A stretch of 62,123 nt of DNA from VGMA01 sp964655475 (GTDB taxonomy: Bacteria > Chlamydiota > Chlamydiia > Chlamydiales > VGMA01), in contig CAZZMO010000008.1 in the NCBI GenBank assembly GCA_964655475.1, forward strand, positions 1-62,123. Direction: 5' to 3'. Shown here one piece after another: positions 34,495-43,852 of the stretch; position 1 is the stretch's first letter, and each line of letters begins with the position of its first letter. Under the pieces are notes generated by a model. That model ran no database searches. It saw only the letters and a program-made list of their open reading frames with translations, and was not told the origin of the DNA. Both the position numbers and the translations under genes were made by a program.

Positions 34495-37400
34495 CGTCAA
34501 CAGATCTTACGATTTCGATCCCAGCTTGGAAATCTTCTTGGTTGGATTGGTCTTTACTTCCAAACAACTCCTCTTGAGCTCTAGTGATCTGGTCGTATAG
34601 CGCTGGCGAGTCAATGATATGTGGTTTGACAAAAATAATCACGTTTCTTTTTTCAGTGACCTTTTGTACTTCGCTGAAAGCCGCGCCAATCACGGGTAAT
34701 CCCCCTAAACAAGGGATCCCTGACTTCACTCTTGTCGTACTGTTTCTGACCATACCACTGAGGACGAGGAAGTGGCGATCGGGGACGTGGGCTCTTGTCT
34801 GCATGCTCGTTTTCGATGTACGGATACCGTTGACCGACTGTGAGCTCACTGAGCTCGATGTCGATCCGGTGTTTTCTTCTTCAGAGATTTCTTCTTCGAT
34901 ATCGAGGGTGACAATTCCGTTATTTCCGACAAATGGAGTTATGCTCAGTGTTACCCCGATGTTGCGGTATTCCAAGTTGGCATTCGTTGTCTGGCTGAGT
35001 CCTGCGGTGGTGACGAGAGATCCGGTAAATGGAACGTTCTCCCCGACAAAGACTCTCGAGTTGCGGTTATCTTGAGTGATGATCTTTTGACTGAGAACAA
35101 CGGTTGCATCGCTATCTGTTTTGAGAGCGGTCAAGAGAGAAGCAAGCGTTGCGTAGGAGTTCCCTTTATGGGTAATGATGTCTCCAATGACCCCTAAATA
35201 ACCTGCACCGATCGGAGCAATGCTGGCCCCTGTCGGTGTATTAGTTGCATTGATGTTCGGAAGAACCGTTGCGAGGTTCGTGGTATCAGTTGGTTGGAAC
35301 ATCCCTGTTCCCCAGCCGAGCTGTTTGTTATATTTACCCTGGCTCGCCCATCTTAGTCCAAAGTCGAGGGTATCGTTCATCGTTGTTTCGAGAACGAGCA
35401 CTTCGATGAAGACCTGCTTTAAGGGTTGATCGACACTCTCGATGAGCTCTTTTACTTTTGTCAAGATTCTCGGTTGCCCTGAAGCAATGAGAGAGTTCGT
35501 CACATCGATCCATTGGAGTGATTGGATCGCCTCCATGAGGTTTTGATTCTTTGCATCTTTGCCAGAGCCCAAATCTTTCCCGATCGCTTTGAGTGCTTTT
35601 ACGATGTCGGCGCCATTGTGGAACTGGATTTTGTAGTTCAAAAAGCCCATATCATCGATGATCTCAATATCGCCGAGCTGTTGAGGACCTCCGCCTCCTT
35701 GAACGTCAAATCGTGCAAGAAGATCCATCACTTTTTCAACCCCTTCACTCGATCCAGAAACGATGATGCTGTTCGTTTTTTCTAGGTAGGTGAGGTGATC
35801 GACTACTTCTGAAAGGCCCGGTTCTTGAACACCTGTTGCAAAGAGGTGCTGTTCAAAGTGCTGTAAGTACTGGATGAGCTCATGACCTGGCACATTCTTT
35901 GGAGTATAAAGCTTATAGACCTCGAGAGTGGATCTCTGAGGTGCTACAGGCTTTGGTGTTCCAATATCAAGTGTTTCGAGCATCGTTTGCAGTTTAGCAA
36001 GAGTATTCGGTGCTCCTGTAAAGACGATGGTGTTGTTTTGATTCGGGAGGATCCTTGCATTTTGGATCACCAAAATTACCGCTTGGTCTGCTTCACTATT
36101 TTTCTTGAGATCTTTAGCAATCAAGTTAAGTTGGTCGAGAAGCCCTTGCGCTGTCGTATTCTTTACGTGGTAGACAAGGACATTTGATCCTGCCACTTGC
36201 TTCACTTTCCCTTGAGCATTTGTGGGGTTGTCGAGAGTCTTGAGCCACTCTTCGATCTTTTTATTTACCGCTGGTGTTCCGACAAATTGGATCGTATCAG
36301 TATTGGGCACTACTCTGATCGATTCGATTGTGGTATAGAGCTGGCGAGAGAATTCTGTTTTTCCCTGAGAGTTGGTGTGCTCTGCAATCCCCATCAAAAG
36401 GTTCTTCGCCTCTTCAGGAGTGATGTAGATCAACTTGTAAAGGTCTGTTTGAGCCCCTTCGATCGAAGGAGCATCAACATCAAATGTGTTGATGAGCTCT
36501 TTTGCCTGTTCGATATCACTCTTGGTCCCTGTGAGTAGGATTGTGTTGGATCCTGCATTCCATGTAGCGGAGTTGAGAGTATCGATTAGGGATCTCGCGG
36601 TGTGTCCATCAGAGGCAAGTCGTTTTGATGTTTGGCGAAGATCAGCTACAATTCCTTCTCCTCTCCCACTCTTGATCTTTACCACTGTGAAAGTGGACAT
36701 AGTAGAGGTATTCGCCTTGACATCGACCCGTTCAATGATGACGCGGATTTTATTCATGTCTGCTGCGCTACCTTGAAAGACGAGAAGCTGAGAGTCGGGC
36801 AGCCAGTGCATTGTCTCGATCATATGGGCTGTTGAGTCATCAGCAGGTAAGGTGTGGGCAAAATCTTTTAAGCTGTTTTCGACGAGTGTCTTGTTTGCAT
36901 AGTTAATCGGAATCGTGAAGGTATTTTTCTGATGAAGGGTCGATCCATGTTCTTGATCGAGCTCGCGCAAAATAATGTTCACTCTTTCAAGTGATGCAGG
37001 GGTACCTGTCACAATGACTTGATCAGATGTTTTGTCGTAGCGGCTTGTTTGGAGAGAGTAGAGAAGGTCGGGAGCGGCAAGCTTTGACTCTTCCAAGTTC
37101 TTCGCTAATGAGTGGAGCGCTTCAACAATGTAATTGGGAGAAACCTTGATCGGGCGATAGGAGATGAAGTTTGTGCTGGGGTTGAGCTGGTTGAGGGCTG
37201 TTTTTGATAGGTCAGGGGAGATATCAAAACTGGGGAGCAATCCTTGAAGTTCAACAAGGGCTTTTTCATGTCCTGTGAAAATCAGAGCGTTCGTTGCTCT
37301 GATCCACTGCATGCTGTCGATGGCCTCGATAAGGGCAGAATCGGTGTAGTGGTTCGTCTCGAGAGAATCAGCGAGTTGATGAAGAGATTTGCGGATCTGT

Positions 37401-38752
37401 TCTTCTTGAGCATTTTTGATTTGGTAGATCAAAAAGCGCATCGGTCCAGAAATTTGCACCTCTTGATTGTAAGAAGCCTGGATGGAGGCGAGGAGCGCTT
37501 TTAAATCGGTGAGGGTCGTTTCATCAGCAGTAAACAGGATTGCGTTGATCTGCGGCAACACTTTAGCTGATGCAATGGTATTGAAGAGAAGAGGATTCGA
37601 AATCCCTTCTCTTGAAAAATGTTCTGAAACTTCTTTCAAAATCGTCTGGAGCTCTTGAATCGGGATCGATCCTGCATTAAAAAGATAAAAGCTCGACGAG
37701 GCTAAGGTGGCTTGATAGATCGTTTCCAAGAATTTTTTAATCACATTCAGATCTGCTTCTGAACCCACAAAGACAAGAGAGTTTGTTCTCGATACGTACT
37801 GCGCTTTTTCTACAACATGCTCGAGATTTTTCGTGTCAAAACCTTGATTTTTTGCTTGCTCAATGAGATCTTTTAGAGAGCTTATAATCGTGCTTGCTGA
37901 CCCTTGTTGAATTGGATAGTTAAACGTGTTCGATGTAGTCAGATTTTTTGTTGATCCACTATTTTGATCGAGATCTTTTAAAATCTTGATCACCTTTTCA
38001 GCAAGAGGGGCTGTAGAGACGATGAAAATTGTATTCGACTGCACCTGTGGAATCAATAAGATCGGGGTCTCTGTGGCGAGGAGTTTTACGACATCGCTCG
38101 CTACTTGCGATAGAGTGAGAATGTCTGTCGATGTCGCTTGGTAAGGATACATGTCGACAGAGTTGTTCACCGTGTCGATGCTGCTGATGAGGAGTCCTAC
38201 ATTCGTGATGCTCGAATAGGTATCTGTGATGATGAGCTGTCTTGTATCAGCTGCTACTTCGACAAGTGCCTGCGCTGATAAAAGTGGTGAAATCAACGAG
38301 GCTAGTCTAGAAGGATTTCCATTTTGTATCTGAAATACTTTGGTCACAATGGCAGGAGTCTGTCCTTCAGCTAGTGGAATGCTGGGAGAAACAATCGTCG
38401 GGATTTGCCTCACATCAGCTCGTTTGTGAATGATATAATTTTGATCTTCTTCGATCAAAAGCAAATCGTGCATCCTGAGGACTTGGACGAGAGCTGATAG
38501 AATGTTCGGAAGACTTGTTTCATCTTCAGAAACAATTGTTACATTGAAGTTGAGATCTTGTTCGTTGAAAATGAAGTTGAGCTTGCCAATTTTGCTGATA
38601 AACCGGACAAATTCCTTGATGTTGACATTGTCGAAGTTGATGGTATAACCCTCTTTTTCCTCTGGTTTCCCAAAGTCAGCAGAAGCGGCTATAGGCAAGA
38701 AAATCCACGACAAGACAACAGCTATTTGTATGTACCGAGTCAACCTCATCAT
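34475..38752 (-). CDS. sctC: Type III secretion outer-membrane secretin SctC (CdsC)
   Basis: About 1425 residues, the largest protein here. A signal peptide (residues ~8-27, IQIAVVLSWIFLPIAASA) is followed by an N0/STN domain (about 33-110). By my reading about twelve tandem N-type secretin domains of 65-85 residues (about 130-1090) come next, each with a pattern of an opening strand (TKVFQIQN, NTFNYPIQ, STFTVVKI), then helices, then an (I/V)xFxGxxxxhxxhxxxL close. The secretin beta-barrel domain (about 1090-1390) has VFIEVLVLETTMNDTLDFG and VPFTGSLVTTAG. A usual injectisome secretin has 500-700 residues and two or three N domains; C. trachomatis CdsC is about 920. ATG 38752 is chosen over a TTG two codons earlier. 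Corresponds to CT674. Confidence 0.93.
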   Translation of the reverse strand: MMRLTRYIQIAVVLSWIFLPIAASADFGKPEEKEGYTINFDNVNIKEFVRFISKIGKLNFIFNEQDLNFNVTIVSEDETSLPNILSALVQVLRMHDLLLIEEDQNYIIHKRADVRQIPTIVSPSIPLAEGQTPAIVTKVFQIQNGNPSRLASLISPLLSAQALVEVAADTRQLIITDTYSSITNVGLLISSIDTVNNSVDMYPYQATSTDILTLSQVASDVVKLLATETPILLIPQVQSNTIFIVSTAPLAEKVIKILKDLDQNSGSTKNLTTSNTFNYPIQQGSASTIISSLKDLIEQAKNQGFDTKNLEHVVEKAQYVSRTNSLVFVGSEADLNVIKKFLETIYQATLASSSFYLFNAGSIPIQELQTILKEVSEHFSREGISNPLLFNTIASAKVLPQINAILFTADETTLTDLKALLASIQASYNQEVQISGPMRFLIYQIKNAQEEQIRKSLHQLADSLETNHYTDSALIEAIDSMQWIRATNALIFTGHEKALVELQGLLPSFDISPDLSKTALNQLNPSTNFISYRPIKVSPNYIVEALHSLAKNLEESKLAAPDLLYSLQTSRYDKTSDQVIVTGTPASLERVNIILRELDQEHGSTLHQKNTFTIPINYANKTLVENSLKDFAHTLPADDSTAHMIETMHWLPDSQLLVFQGSAADMNKIRVIIERVDVKANTSTMSTFTVVKIKSGRGEGIVADLRQTSKRLASDGHTARSLIDTLNSATWNAGSNTILLTGTKSDIEQAKELINTFDVDAPSIEGAQTDLYKLIYITPEEAKNLLMGIAEHTNSQGKTEFSRQLYTTIESIRVVPNTDTIQFVGTPAVNKKIEEWLKTLDNPTNAQGKVKQVAGSNVLVYHVKNTTAQGLLDQLNLIAKDLKKNSEADQAVILVIQNARILPNQNNTIVFTGAPNTLAKLQTMLETLDIGTPKPVAPQRSTLEVYKLYTPKNVPGHELIQYLQHFEQHLFATGVQEPGLSEVVDHLTYLEKTNSIIVSGSSEGVEKVMDLLARFDVQGGGGPQQLGDIEIIDDMGFLNYKIQFHNGADIVKALKAIGKDLGSGKDAKNQNLMEAIQSLQWIDVTNSLIASGQPRILTKVKELIESVDQPLKQVFIEVLVLETTMNDTLDFGLRWASQGKYNKQLGWGTGMFQPTDTTNLATVLPNINATNTPTGASIAPIGAGYLGVIGDIITHKGNSYATLASLLTALKTDSDATVVLSQKIITQDNRNSRVFVGENVPFTGSLVTTAGLSQTTNANLEYRNIGVTLSITPFVGNNGIVTLDIEEEISEEENTGSTSSSVSSQSVNGIRTSKTSMQTRAHVPDRHFLVLSGMVRNSTTRVKSGIPCLGGLPVIGAAFSEVQKVTEKRNVIIFVKPHIIDSPALYDQITRAQEELFGSKDQSNQEDFQAGIEIVRSVDDEEYSQ

Positions 38753-38825
38753 GCCCAATAACTAACGTATAAGTAATAATTTCAGATCCTAAGGCAATAT
38801 CTACTATTAATGCAATAGAATTTCT

Positions 38826-40391
38826 TTAGTCAATGCGCTGGAAGGTGATGACGAGTTCTGAACCGAGAAGAAACTTGTAAATTGCATCAGCTTGCGATTG
38901 CGTTGAGAGATTTTTACTCTCTTTGATGATCGAAGTAAGTTTCTCTTCGACGAGATCATTTTGAAAGCGGGTGTGGATGATGACATGGTCTCCATCGATC
39001 CAATTCCCTTTTGTTGTGTTAAATTCGACATTCTTTTGTTTGCCAAGAAGTGTAGCGGGACTTCTGAGTAGACGCGGCTTTGAGAGCTGGTGAGGCAGAT
39101 GCCAAAGAGAGTTTGCTTCAGATGAGATGAATGCAAATTCATCAGTCAGTGGATAAAAGTGAATCAGTGTAAAATGGAGAGGTGCTTTGAGAGCATCTCC
39201 CACCAAAATATCATTCAGATGAGTGAGGAAATCAGAGGTGTTAAATGTTTCGATTTTATTTTTCTGAATGTGCGTTTCCAAAAGAGCGCGGAACATTCCT
39301 CTAAAAGATGCTAAATGAGTGATCGAACGGAGCTCAACATTATTTTCATAAGCGAGCATCACGAGTTGAGAGTTGTCAGGGAGTTTGATGAAGTCGTAGT
39401 AGAGACCTGAAGTGGAGGGAGGTTTTGCAATTCCGATATCGAGATCAGACCATTTTGGGCCAGTAGAAGGGGTGAAGATCTTTTGCACTGCTTCGAGCTG
39501 TTCGAGGAATTCTTTCTTCTCCTCTTCCCCAGAGCGATCTTTTTGAAATGAACCTGAATTTTTGTAATCAGAGAGATCAGTGATCACATCGACAATATCT
39601 TGGTAGCGCTCTTCGTGTGATGGGTCGAGCATTTTTTCTAAGATCTTTCTTAAATGTTTTGGCACTAAAGAGAGTTCAATGTGGCCGAGGCTGAGTTTTC
39701 CAATGATGAGCTCATAGGCAAGAACACCTAATGAATAGATGTCAGAGTTAAAAGAGACACTTTGAGGATCTTTCTTTTGCTCAGGACTCATGTAGCTCGG
39801 CGTGCCGATCATCTGACCATGAGTGCCCAGTTCTTTAAATTTTGCTGTGAAGGGGAGTCTTGCAATTCCAAAATCGATCACTTTGATTTGTCCCGATTCA
39901 GTGATCAAGATATTTTCTGGTTTGATATCGCGGTGGATGATCCCATGCGTGTGGAGGTGGAGAAGAGCATAAGAGACCTGAAATAAAATATCGATCGATC
40001 GCTTGAGAGAAAGAGATTGCTGTACGATGAACTGCTTTAACGAAATTCCACGGATGAATTCCATCGCAATGTAGAGCCCTTTTTCCCACTCTCCATGGCT
40101 GTAGAGTTTAACAATATTCGGATGGTCGGCGAGCTCAATGATCTCTGCTTCTTTTAAAAACTGCTGCACCACATCTTCGTGGGCTGTGAGACTTGGGAAT
40201 AAAACTTTAATTGCAAGAGGACGTCTTGTTTCTGGATGCGCTCCGAGATAGAGATAACTCATTCCCCCTTTACTGAGGAGACTATCGATTACGTATGGGC
40301 CAATTTTTTCTGGAAGGAGCTCTTGTTCGTGAGTGGGGATATGGAGAAAGGGGAGGGTCGTCTGTTGGTATATCTCTGGATTATCCATCAT
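38826..40391 (-). CDS. pkn5: Ser/Thr protein kinase with C-terminal PP2C/SpoIIE-like domain (Pkn5)
   Basis: A 521-residue protein. The kinase domain (about 28-260) has the glycine loop LLSKGGMSYLYLG, VAIK-type lysine (LAIKVLFPS), catalytic HRDIKPENIL, DFGIA and APE-loop GTPSYMSPEQ. All are intact, so it should be active. A linker is followed by about 200 residues (310-521) with the strand order and motifs GLYYDFIKL, LVMLAYENN and FHFTLIHFYP typical of the PP2C/SpoIIE phosphatase fold. The metal-binding aspartates I would expect there are largely missing, so it may be a sensor. It corresponds to CT673 (Pkn5). The start overlaps the sctQ stop by 4 bp (ATGA). In Chlamydia this kinase is a T3SS-associated protein and possible secretion substrate. 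Confidence 0.85.
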   Translation of the reverse strand: MMDNPEIYQQTTLPFLHIPTHEQELLPEKIGPYVIDSLLSKGGMSYLYLGAHPETRRPLAIKVLFPSLTAHEDVVQQFLKEAEIIELADHPNIVKLYSHGEWEKGLYIAMEFIRGISLKQFIVQQSLSLKRSIDILFQVSYALLHLHTHGIIHRDIKPENILITESGQIKVIDFGIARLPFTAKFKELGTHGQMIGTPSYMSPEQKKDPQSVSFNSDIYSLGVLAYELIIGKLSLGHIELSLVPKHLRKILEKMLDPSHEERYQDIVDVITDLSDYKNSGSFQKDRSGEEEKKEFLEQLEAVQKIFTPSTGPKWSDLDIGIAKPPSTSGLYYDFIKLPDNSQLVMLAYENNVELRSITHLASFRGMFRALLETHIQKNKIETFNTSDFLTHLNDILVGDALKAPLHFTLIHFYPLTDEFAFISSEANSLWHLPHQLSKPRLLRSPATLLGKQKNVEFNTTKGNWIDGDHVIIHTRFQNDLVEEKLTSIIKESKNLSTQSQADAIYKFLLGSELVITFQRID

Positions 40392-41590
40392 CTATAAATT
40401 TTGCTGAGTTTCACACCAATGATGTTTTCCCCAAGCTCGAGAAGCTCTCCCTCGGCTACCACCTGTCCTTGAAGAGTCAAGTGGACGAGGTTAAGAGGGC
40501 CGGCCGATGAGAGAGGGATGCTTTGACCAGGAGAGAGTTTATGTAGCTCTTCCAATGTCATCTTCAATCTCTTCACTTCGACATGGATTGTGAGGGGGAC
40601 ATCTTTCAGTTTCATCTTCTGCACTTTTGGTGCATCATCTACTTTCTGGACATCTTCTTCAAAGTCATCATCATCATCTTCGTCATCCTCTTCAAAGGAA
40701 GGTTCCTCAATCTCTTCATCATCATCTTCGTCGTCTTCATCATCAAATGGTGGTTTATTATCCACAGGCGGCTCCTCCACATCGTAAGTGAAATCGAGGA
40801 TCTTCATCTGATCCTCTTTGATTTTTACTTGAAACAACTGCGTATCATTGATCGCTAGTTGAAAGCTCCCTTTTTGTGATTTCGGGCGGTAGTAGAACTG
40901 ATCGAGCATCACAAAATCTCCCACTCTCAAACTGCTGAATTGAGTCTCTGTCAACCGGACAAATCCTGCAGAGAGATAGAGGTCTAGCGGAAGGTGGGGA
41001 AACGTTTCGAGCGAGCGGATCGTTATATCTCCCATGGCAAAATGATTTTCAATACTCATGAGAGCATCTTTACTCATCGCCAAACGGCACCAGAGAATTT
41101 CTTCTTGGTATTGAAGTGAAATATCGATTGAGTAGAGAGCTCCTTGCTCAGGAAGATGTTTTTCAGTGATCTGACAAGAAAAGGGTTTGAAGCGAGGAAC
41201 TCTTTGAAGAGCATCGAGCCCTTCCAAAAGAGCATATTCATAAAGCCCTTTTTTGAGTTCTTTCGACAAGAAGGTCCCTTTTTCTAACCATTCGGTGACA
41301 CGGTCTACATCTCGCTCTGCTGTAATCCAATAAAGAGGTCCTTTAATGAGGGGGCATTCAAACGTAAACACAGAAGGATTCGTTCCAAATCCGAGGCGAA
41401 TGTGCTCTGCCGATTTCCACTCTCTCGTACCACTTGTGATGGTGAGCCCTTCAAGATAAAGAGCTTTGCTGAGGTGTGCAGAAAGAGGAGCAAAATCGAA
41501 CTCAGGGATCCATCCCTTTGATTCGAGATTTAGCTCTTCACGAAGAATCGGCTCGATTCTTTTGATCCAATGGTGTGTGGCGTTTGTCAT
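40388..41590 (-). CDS. sctQ: T3SS cytoplasmic ring protein SctQ (CdsQ)
   Basis: A 400-residue SctQ. The last 75 residues are a FliN-type SpoA domain (KLKDVPLTIHVEVKRLKMTL, then GQSIPLSS, then GQVVAEGELLELGENIIGVK), the conserved part of C-ring proteins. Just before it is a highly acidic stretch of about 45 residues (residues ~280-325, EDDDE-type). The N-terminal 250 residues are the less conserved SctQ region. It forms the sorting platform below the export gate and binds SctK/L and SctN. The next upstream gene stops 1 bp before it. Corresponds to CT672 (FliN-like). Confidence 0.88.
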   Translation of the reverse strand: MTNATHHWIKRIEPILREELNLESKGWIPEFDFAPLSAHLSKALYLEGLTITSGTREWKSAEHIRLGFGTNPSVFTFECPLIKGPLYWITAERDVDRVTEWLEKGTFLSKELKKGLYEYALLEGLDALQRVPRFKPFSCQITEKHLPEQGALYSIDISLQYQEEILWCRLAMSKDALMSIENHFAMGDITIRSLETFPHLPLDLYLSAGFVRLTETQFSSLRVGDFVMLDQFYYRPKSQKGSFQLAINDTQLFQVKIKEDQMKILDFTYDVEEPPVDNKPPFDDEDDEDDDEEIEEPSFEEDDEDDDDDFEEDVQKVDDAPKVQKMKLKDVPLTIHVEVKRLKMTLEELHKLSPGQSIPLSSAGPLNLVHLTLQGQVVAEGELLELGENIIGVKLSKIYR

Positions 41591-41591
41591 C

Positions 41592-42140
41592 TTAGTTTGC
41601 AGAATATACTACGTTTGGTGATTGTACAATCTTTTTTCTATTTTCTCTTGATTTTCTCGGAGAAATCACGACTGGCTTGAAATGGCACTCCATTTTGACG
41701 AGCTCTGATGCAAGTCTTGCTTCTAACATCGGCAAACTTCTTTGGAGCATTTCTTGCGCTTCTGCTGTAGCACCAATCTCGACATAAAAACGATCAGGCG
41801 CTGTGTCGTAGTGGCGGATGTGGATATCAATATTTTTTAAATGGGGGAGCTCGAGTTCCCAATGCATGTCGAGTATCCCATTCTTTTTCATGTGATGAAT
41901 CGTATAGACCACTTCTTTGATGAGGGCCGTAGCAGACACTTCTTGAACCGTTTCTATCCTTTCTGCTGTCACATGCTGCTGGATCATCTGCATCGGTGAA
42001 GGGAGCGCCTCTTTGACCACCTCTGCCTCTTCCAAATCGCTCATCTTTTTTTTCATGAGAGGGGCAAACGGTTTCGGCTTCTCTTCAGAAAAGTCCATCG
42101 GTGCGTCAATCTCTACAGATAGATCCATATTCGTTTTCAT
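41592..42140 (-). CDS. SctP/FliK-like C-terminal domain protein (second copy)
   Basis: A 182-residue protein with an acidic, Lys-poor N-terminus (about 1-70). The C-terminal domain reads LKNIDIHIRHYDTAPDRFYV, then LQRSLPMLEARLASELVKM. The same signature occurs in the 461-residue protein upstream (IQIDHYDTAPHSFNVQLFG), so the two are related. Both fit the FliK/YscP C-terminal (T3S4-type) substrate-specificity domain, which ends the needle-length switch. It lies 1 bp before sctQ, where Chlamydia has CT671 (CdsP). Whether it or the longer copy is the working needle-length regulator cannot be decided here; neither has a long proline-rich ruler. Confidence 0.6.
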   Translation of the reverse strand: MKTNMDLSVEIDAPMDFSEEKPKPFAPLMKKKMSDLEEAEVVKEALPSPMQMIQQHVTAERIETVQEVSATALIKEVVYTIHHMKKNGILDMHWELELPHLKNIDIHIRHYDTAPDRFYVEIGATAEAQEMLQRSLPMLEARLASELVKMECHFKPVVISPRKSRENRKKIVQSPNVVYSAN

Positions 42141-42201
42141 CCCCTATATCTTATCTGAAAACTTCATTTATACCCAGGTCTATTGATCTTCAGGCTATTA
42201 A

Positions 42202-42441
42202 GAAGGGCTGTTTCTGAGTCTGAGGGGATGCCCCCCCGGCCGCGCATCTAGGGAGACCCCTTGTGGCACCCAGTGTAGCTCCGCTTCTCAAGACTGCGAT
42301 CAAGTAGGCACTACCTATATCTGTTGCCAGCAGGGTTATTCCCTATGTGGTGGTAGATGCTGTGAAGATTGGTGCTGTAAGAATGGGGGTAAAGAAAGAT
42401 GCTTTGGTTGTTGTACAGACCTCTATTGCCACTGCGATTAA
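42202..42441 (+). pseudogene. Remnant of a cysteine-rich repeat protein
   Basis: Translation of 42202-42441 gives a cysteine-rich peptide with no start codon. It contains CCQQGYSLCGGRCCEDWCC and ends in LYCHCD before the stop at 42439-42441. The C-terminus resembles that of the intact gene that begins 10 bp further on (HGCSCD). The first 20 codons (Pro/Arg/Gly) look unrelated, so this is the 3' part of a lost or deleted copy. No ribosome-binding site or ATG is present. Confidence 0.6.
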
Positions 42442-42450
42442 TGGATAAAA

Positions 42451-43296
42451 ATGGAAAGTTGTAATGGTACAGAATGTCAAGTATGGGGAGGCGCTTCTGA
42501 GTGCTGTGACAATGTCAATTCTTTCTGTATTATTGGCGAAGGGTGCTGCCAAAAAGCTTCCTACTGCAATGGAGATTGCTGCTCTAATGGGGATATTTGT
42601 GTAAATAAAGAGTGTATAGATCCATGTAATGGAAAGTGTTATTTGGGGCGCTGCTGTTATAATAGTAGTGATGGATCTTCTACTTGCTGTATGTCTGATG
42701 AGGTTTGTGACTCCGTTTGTTGCGGAACAGGTGAAGTGTGTAATAATCTTGCATGCATCTTTATAGGTTCAAAATGTTCTTGTGATCCCGATACAACAAC
42801 TTGTTGCAATGAAGATCAGTATTGCAACGGCATTTGTTGTAAACCAGGTTGGAGTTGTCAAAATGGCGCTTGTGTATGTACTTGCTCTTGCAGTGGCAAT
42901 ACGACATGCTGTCTTGACAATTGCAGCGTCAATCCTCCCTATTTATGTTGCGATAATAAACTAGAAACTCGCGTCCCTGGCGCTGGCACAGGCCGAGCTG
43001 AGTGCTGCCCAAACGAAAGGTATTGCGAAGGAACCTGTTGCCCTGTCGGCCAAAGATGCTGCGGTGGCGCGTGCTGGCCTATTGAAAGTCCATGCTGCGA
43101 AGGCACTCGCTGTAGCCAAGGACAATTTTGCTGCGGCAGTACTTGCTGCAATAGCGGCAATGACTGCATCACCCACCAGGGTGTCAGCCTCTGCTGCGCC
43201 GTTACAGAAAAAGTATGTAATGGGAAGTGCTGTGATAAACTGTGCCTCAACAATCGTTGTTGCAACTGTGACGGTCACGGCTGCTCTTGCGACTAA
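42451..43296 (+). CDS. Cysteine-rich CNGxCC-repeat protein (short member)
   Basis: A 281-residue protein with about 67 cysteines by my count (roughly 24%). It is built of units such as YCNGDCCSNGDICVNKEC and YCNGICCKPGWSCQNGACVC, and a CCLDNCSVNPPYLCC motif that is exactly repeated in style in the two larger members at 55961 and 57609. No signal peptide and no membrane span. The pattern resembles granulin-like or other disulfide-stapled stacks of beta-hairpins. It lies in the island between sctP and the sctP-like gene on the opposite strand. Likely secreted or cell-surface, or oxidised in the infectious form; this is inference. Similar density to the chlamydial envelope cysteine-rich proteins but no sequence match. 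Confidence 0.75.
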   Translation: MESCNGTECQVWGGASECCDNVNSFCIIGEGCCQKASYCNGDCCSNGDICVNKECIDPCNGKCYLGRCCYNSSDGSSTCCMSDEVCDSVCCGTGEVCNNLACIFIGSKCSCDPDTTTCCNEDQYCNGICCKPGWSCQNGACVCTCSCSGNTTCCLDNCSVNPPYLCCDNKLETRVPGAGTGRAECCPNERYCEGTCCPVGQRCCGGACWPIESPCCEGTRCSQGQFCCGSTCCNSGNDCITHQGVSLCCAVTEKVCNGKCCDKLCLNNRCCNCDGHGCSCD

Positions 43297-43307
43297 TCAT
43301 TTCGTAA

Positions 43308-43387
43308 GGGCCGCTTTGCCTGGCCTTCGGCCAGTAGGGGCGTTTAACGCCCCTCTAGCTCGCTGGATGCGAGCGCAAAGCGGACCC
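43308..43387. repeat. Cloverleaf palindrome, copy D (stand-alone)
   Basis: Outer arms GGGCCGCTTTGC and GCAAAGCGGaCC enclose three hairpins: CTGGCC/GGCCAG, GGGGCG/CGCCCC and GCTCGC/GCGAGC. The order and size match copies A, B and C, but most stem bases differ in a compensating way. It lies just after the cysteine-rich gene. No transposase or terminal inverted repeat is attached. Confidence 0.85.
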
Positions 43388-43427
43388 CGAATGCAACCTC
43401 AACAACTTTCCCAATATTCTTCAGTGA

Positions 43428-43492
43428 TTAAGGTGGGCCTTCTTGGCCGCCCTCTTTTTCGCCACCTGCTTTCCCTTTCCGTTTGATCAGAT
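43428..43492 (-). repeat. Partial duplicate of the sctP 3' end
   Basis: A 65-bp segment identical, apart from about two mismatches, to 45849-45913, the last 65 bp of the sctP coding region including its stop codon. Same orientation, 2.4 kb away. It encodes the sctP C-terminal tail (KRKGKAGGEKEGGQEGPP-like) but has no start, so it is a relic. Confidence 0.9.
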
Positions 43493-43781
43493 CGGTATAC
43501 TTGCGAAAAAAAAATCTGTCTGGCATGTTCATGCTTATCCTAATCTTAATGAAAATATCTTTTTTGAATTACTTAGTGTTTACCAGGATGAAAAATGAGT
43601 AAAGTGCTAACCATATTATATATCTTGCCCTCAATAGTTTTTGCGAATCTAAAGCATGAATTTCCTATGTACTCATTAGATCAGGCTATTGAAAAAATGC
43701 AATATATAACTCCTGGTCTTGTTGATACAATTAAACAAACTTGGGGCTGTGTTGAAAAAGTCGTATTGGGTTGCAAAGATA

Positions 43782-43852
43782 GAGCCGTTTTGCGTCCACG
43801 CAGTGGACTCAGGGCGTCAGCCCGTCTTACCGAAGGTAAGGCAAAACGGCTC
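43782..43852. repeat. Cloverleaf palindrome, copy B (inside IS, left end)
   Basis: A perfect 12-bp outer stem (GAGCCGTTTTGC/GCAAAACGGCTC) encloses hairpins GTCCAC/GTGGAC at 43794-43808, GGGC/GCCC at 43812-43823 and CTTACC/GGTAAG at 43826-43840. The transposase stop codon lies inside it, so it may also end that transcript. Confidence 0.9.

Noticed and set aside
40583..40858. Plus-strand Ser/Ile-rich frames opposite the acidic part of sctQ
   Set aside because: Complement of Asp/Glu codons (GAT/GAA/GAG) yields Ser/Ile/Phe-rich artefacts with no start signals.
42939..43486. Open frames on both strands over and after the cysteine-rich gene (for example 42939-43265 minus and 43064-43486 plus)
   Set aside because: Shadow frames: the TGC/TGT-rich codons of the true gene keep other frames open and give biased Ala/Gln-rich products. 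No ribosome-binding sites.
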